This document shows, piece after piece, positions 60,321-64,000 of a stretch of DNA of 64,000 bases (within the stretch, counting starts at the first letter, position 1; the number at the start of each line of letters is the position of its first letter). The DNA comes from Podospora pseudoanserina (lineage: Eukaryota; Ascomycota; Sordariomycetes; Sordariales; Podosporaceae). The stretch lies in NCBI RefSeq assembly GCF_035222485.1, contig NC_085920.1:6758001-6822000 (forward strand). The letters run 5' to 3'. A program made the position numbers and the translations under genes. The notes below the pieces were generated by a model, which was given only the letters and a program-made list of their open reading frames with translations, did not search any database and was not told the DNA's origin.

Positions 60321-60984
60321 TTATTTCTTCTTCTTGGATCCATCACGCTTCGGCCGTTTGGCAATCTTGTTCCCAGCTTCTTCAGGACGAACTTCTGATG
60401 TTGAGTCCTCTGCAGGCCGCTTCTTTTCCGCAGCGGCCGTGGCGGCTTTGGCTTCGGCCTTCGCTTTTTCTTTGGCAATCAGCTCCGTCAGCTTGTTCTT
60501 GATGTCCTTGTTGTCGGCCTATGAAGCGTGTTAGTCATGGTCGGTGCTTAATAGTAGTGGACATGAAAACGCCGAGCATACCAAATCATTCCTGACAAAG
60601 CGAGCCACCGCCTCGGTGTTGACCGTGTTTTCACGCTCTTCTGGGGGTGACTCGAGTTTCTGGATCTTCTCAAAGTACTGCCTGACACGGGTTAACTCTG
60701 CGAAAACGGGGTGGCTTTTTGCATCAGCTCCATTTAGGCGCAACGACGCTGAAGTGAATGTCAGTCAGTGACCGGTGAAGTCTCAAGTATGGTAGGTGTA
60801 TCTTACAAAATATGAGTGATTCAATCGCATAGCACACCAAGACATAAAGCTTGGCCTTGTCGAGAAGTGGCATCTTGGACGAAACATCGCCGACATCACT
60901 CAAAAGTGGTTGAAGTACTTCTTGGAGTGTGTTGAGGTCCAGCTCCAGCTGTTCCAACTCTGGTGTCAGGTCGCTGACGTCCAT
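60321..60984 (-). CDS. LRP1: Lrp1/Rrp47 (C1D family) nuclear exosome cofactor
   Basis: Exons: 60984-60807, 60748-60582 and 60518-60321, with introns of 58 and 63 nt, giving 180 residues. The Sas10/C1D-type domain covers about 1-110: LEQLELDLNTLQEVLQPLL, MPLLDKAKLYVLVCYAIESLIF, LRLNGADAKSHPVFAELTRV and RQYFEKI. The C-terminus is Lys-rich and ends GSKKKK, typical of the RNA-binding tail. In yeast this protein binds Rrp6 and helps process the 3' ends of snoRNA and 5.8S rRNA. I chose the start at MDVSDL because the family begins there. The frame stays open upstream to an ATG at 61236, which would add 84 residues that do not look family-like. Divergent from YVC1. Confidence 0.88.
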
Positions 60985-61699
60985 CGTGGATGCGATTCGG
61001 GTGAGCTTAACACGAAAACTACTAATGTCTGTCTGTAACAGATCGAGACTTGAGCTCAATAAGTTGCCGAGTGTGGTTTGATGAAAGAAGTCGTCGAAGT
61101 TAGATGTACCGTCTGTTTTTGCTGAGAGGCGTTGTTTGAAGGTGATCCACACTGCAAAAATATCGACAGGGGTGTTTGTTCTCGGCCCAAGCTGCTGGGA
61201 GTTGGCGTGGGGAAGGCTAAACGGCGTGCCTGGCATCGCTTATCTTATCAGCGCCTTTATGCACTGCAGTCTGCAGCTGAAACCAGCGTGGGGCACAGCT
61301 CGATAAGCCGCTGGCCGCTCATCCAGGAGATCCAACAGCGCAGTCAACCATCTGATAAATCCATTCAGAAATGATGATATCATGTATCAAAAGCTACCTT
61401 CTTCCTCTCGTAACTTTGATATTTTCACACGGCGTGATTATACAGAATTAAACTTGGTTTGGCTTATTCACATTCCAGAGGTTACACACACTCTTTCTAG
61501 GTCTTTTTCTTACCACACTCTCACTGTTCCACGAGCCAGCACGCTGAAGGACACTCAAACTTCAATTCCCAGCGACAACCTGGAGCGTATGTTGTCATCT
61601 CCAGATCGACAAACCCCCCCTTCTGAAAAGTCACCTGCTCGGATCATTCAACTTCAATAGAGCACATTTACAGGCAACTCCCTAACGAAACTCCTCAAC
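60985..61699. other. Divergent promoter LRP1/YVC1
   Basis: 715 bases between diverging start codons, with a C/A-rich leader in front of YVC1. No further gene is supported. Confidence 0.55.
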
Positions 61700-64000
61700 A
61701 TGGGCGACCGCCGGCGCCCGGGTGCCACGACCGGTGCCGGGTCCGCAGCCGGAGTTCACATTCAAATCCAGGAGCCCCCTGAACGGCGGCCCTTGCTCCC
61801 TCATCGCGCCACCTTCCCGCACCGGACCGACGAGCAGGTCTTCAGTTGCTTCAGCTATAACACAAGCACTCACAAGCACCTTCCCGTTTATAACAACATT
61901 CATCGAATCAGACGCGACATCATCTCAGTAGTGGAAGACTATCTCAGTCTCGATCAGCTCCGTGATGTGCGCATCAACATCAGCGTTATCCGGCCTTTGG
62001 TGGACAAGCTCTACGAACAGGACGATATCTCCATCGTCTACTGTTTATTGGTCAACAGAGCCCAGTTTCTGAACGAACAGAAACATCTCAGCAACAGACA
62101 AAATGTCAACTCAACACGCGCCATGCTGTGCGAGCTCATTGCCACCCGTATTCTCAGACGGTTCAATGAGGACAATGACGGGCCAGATAACCTGCTTGTT
62201 CTGGCGCACATCTTGATTGCTGGGTTTGAGCCATTTCAAAATGCCCCCGAAGAGATCAGGAGGGAGGTGCAGGCTAGTACAGCATGGCATAAGACACTTC
62301 CGGCTTTGGAAGTGGCTATCCTAAGCGAGGCCAGAATATTTCTTGCCAGTACTAGTTGCCAAAAAGTGTCAGTCTCTCCCATCTGTCAAGGTCGGAGAAA
62401 CTGTGCTGACTGATATCAGGGTTGATGCCATCTATGACGGCCGCGTGATTTACACGCCTTCGAGTTACATGGACTTGATTGCAGACAGATACAAACAGCG
62501 GCCTATCTCCCTGTACAATCCCCGAGAAGCGCCATTACTGAACCAGTATCGTCTTTTGGTTCCACGGACCAGAAATTACCTCGAGATTATGCAGTTCTTT
62601 ATTTTGTTGGCGTTATACGTCGTGTTTATGGCCGAGAGAGATCCTACACAGTTCAGCAAGCTCGAGATCTGTTTTACGGTGTACGCCATGGGATGGGTTC
62701 TGGATCAGTTTGCCACCTTACTAGAGCACGGATGGTATGTCTAGACCGAGTCTATTGCTGCTTTGTCAGTGTCCTGGCTGACAGTCTAATCCAGGCACGT
62801 ATACGCCCAAAATCTTTGGTCGTTTCTCGACGTCGGTTTTGCCTTCATTTACTGGATCTACGTGTTCCTCCGCATATATGGCTGGAAGACTGGAAATGCC
62901 GAAGCTGATCAGCAAGCTCTTGACGTCCTTGCCATGGGGGCACCGGTCCTTGTGCCGCGGTTGGCGTTCAACCTTCTCTCTGACAATATTGTATTCTTAT
63001 GTCTACGGTCCATGATGTCTGACTTTGCGCTGGTGACTGCGTTGGCCATTTGGTGCTTTTTCGGGTTCTTACTGTCGCTTATGTGGCTCGGAAACGACGC
63101 ATACTCGCCTTTGTAAGCAACTACATACCTAGATCCCAACCTGCCGCTAACTAACCATTCTCCAGTGTCATCAGCAAGTGGATGATATACATCTGGTTTG
63201 GACTGGACGGATCAGGGATCCATCACTCGGTTTGTTGTCTTCGTCTTGGCCAGTTGTCACGGTACTAACAACAGACCAGATTGAGTTTCACAAGATATTG
63301 GGACCAGCTCTTATGGTAGCTTTCGCTTTCTTGGGCAACACCCTCTTCCTCACCATCCTCGTATCGATGCTCTCGACCACATTTGGCACCATCGTCACCA
63401 ACGCCCCAGCCGAGATTCAGTTCCGCCGGGCCGTACTTACCCTTGAGGGTGTCAAAGGCGATGCCATTTTCGCCTATCAACCACCATTTAACCTCATCGC
63501 CATCTTTATCCTCGTACCCCTGAAATTCCTTGCCTCGCCGAGATGGTTCCACAAAATTCATGTCGCGAGTGTCCGTCTGCTCAACCTCCCCCTCCTCCTG
63601 TTCATCGCCGTCGCCGAGCGTAGAGCACTCTGGCCCGGTACCCCAGGAGGTCCACCTACCCAACTCACATCTTTCGTCAAAGCCCAAAAGAAATCCGGGC
63701 TTCACTTCTGGGAAAGATGGAGAATCACCTCCCATAGCGATATCTCGACTGTGTTCGAAGTACCACCACCGGAGTCGGTCCTCGAACAAATAACCACCGA
63801 TGACGACCTAACGCGGCACTTGATCCGGAGGCAGTTCGCCAGAGGAAACAGCCACATAGACTCAGTGGCATCAGAAGCGAGGAAGCAAGCTGCCCAGACG
63901 GCGGCGGCAACGACGGCTGTGGCAACGGCTGCGGGAGGTGCGGCGCCGGGAGGCCCCAAACCTTTGAGCAGACGTGATAGCATCGCGCCGTTTCCTGGGT
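61700..64000 (+). CDS. YVC1: YVC1-type vacuolar TRP cation channel (3' end outside window)
   Basis: Exons: 61700-62367, 62420-62734, 62795-63112, 63166-63229 and 63280 to the window edge (open); introns are 50-60 nt. About 695 residues are visible. The cytosolic N-terminal domain includes RRDIISVVEDYLSLDQLRDV and ends at VVDAIYDGRVIYTPSSYMDL and NPREAPLLNQYRLLVPRTRN, highly typical of Yvc1. Several membrane helices follow (IMQFFILLALYVVFM, LDVGFAFIYWIYVFL and others). The pore region has WFGLDGSGIHHS, split by an intron just before IEFHKILGPALM, then the inner helix LGNTLFLTILVSMLSTTFGTIV. YVC1 releases Ca2+ from the vacuole on osmotic or mechanical stimuli. The first donor is GTCAGT at 62368. 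The stretch from 63280 has no stop and is therefore 3'-partial. Its Ala-rich tail near the edge is probably the start of the regulatory C-terminus. Confidence 0.93.

Noticed and set aside
60985-61236. 84-residue N-terminal extension of LRP1
   Set aside because: In frame and ATG-initiated, but C1D-family proteins begin at the downstream Met and the extension is not family-like.

Overview
The window reads as nuclear DNA of a filamentous ascomycete (Pezizomycotina), most likely a sordariomycete and perhaps Sordariales. The genes carry short introns (mostly 50-90 nt) with GTANGT-like donors and CTAAC/CTGAC branch points. They are widely spaced, lie on both strands, and encode fungal families such as CFEM, Krev-1/RSR1, fungal CENP-T and YVC1. 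The species call is inference. Exon structures were rebuilt by hand by requiring splice phase, family alignment and frame to agree. Sixteen protein genes are supported well, one small cysteine-rich gene is supported by splicing and composition, and one further short ORF is only a weak candidate.

Layout. 1-6.5 kb: 3' part of a giant Thr/Ser mucin-like protein. 10.7-14.2 kb: a Ser-rich protein with an N-myristoylation-type start. 17.5-20.0 kb: phosphoinositide phospholipase C. 24.0-24.3 kb: a spliced 44/58-residue zinc-ribbon-like protein. 27.2-30.5 kb, minus strand: a CFEM surface protein and the ribosome-biogenesis factor Cms1. 34.4-36.0 kb: the Rap-like GTPase RSR1/Krev-1. 40.6-43.3 kb: a membrane protein with an EGF-like ectodomain. 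45.1-46.3 kb: a secretory-pathway membrane protein. 47.5-48.6 kb: Nop6. 49.7-50.7 kb, minus: Rac GTPase. 53.4 kb to the end is gene-dense: CENP-T, SHY1 (minus, apparent frameshift), an erasin-like UBX protein, MIX17 (minus), LRP1/Rrp47 (minus) and YVC1, which runs off the right edge.

Themes. Polarity and signalling are represented by RSR1, Rac1 and PLC, with YVC1 as a vacuolar cation channel. Ribosome and RNA biogenesis are represented by CMS1, NOP6 and LRP1. Mitochondrial function is represented by SHY1 and MIX17. The cell surface is represented by the mucin-like, CFEM and EGF-type proteins. These are linked genes, not an operon. Several 3-5 kb stretches between the left-hand genes hold no gene I can support.

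Points most worth a second look are the small zinc-ribbon-like gene with an optional 42-nt intron, the one-base frameshift in SHY1, the motif architecture of the mucin-like protein, the micro-exon structure of RSR1, the open 367-nt intron of PLC, and a pair of DSGxxS motifs in the Ser-rich protein.
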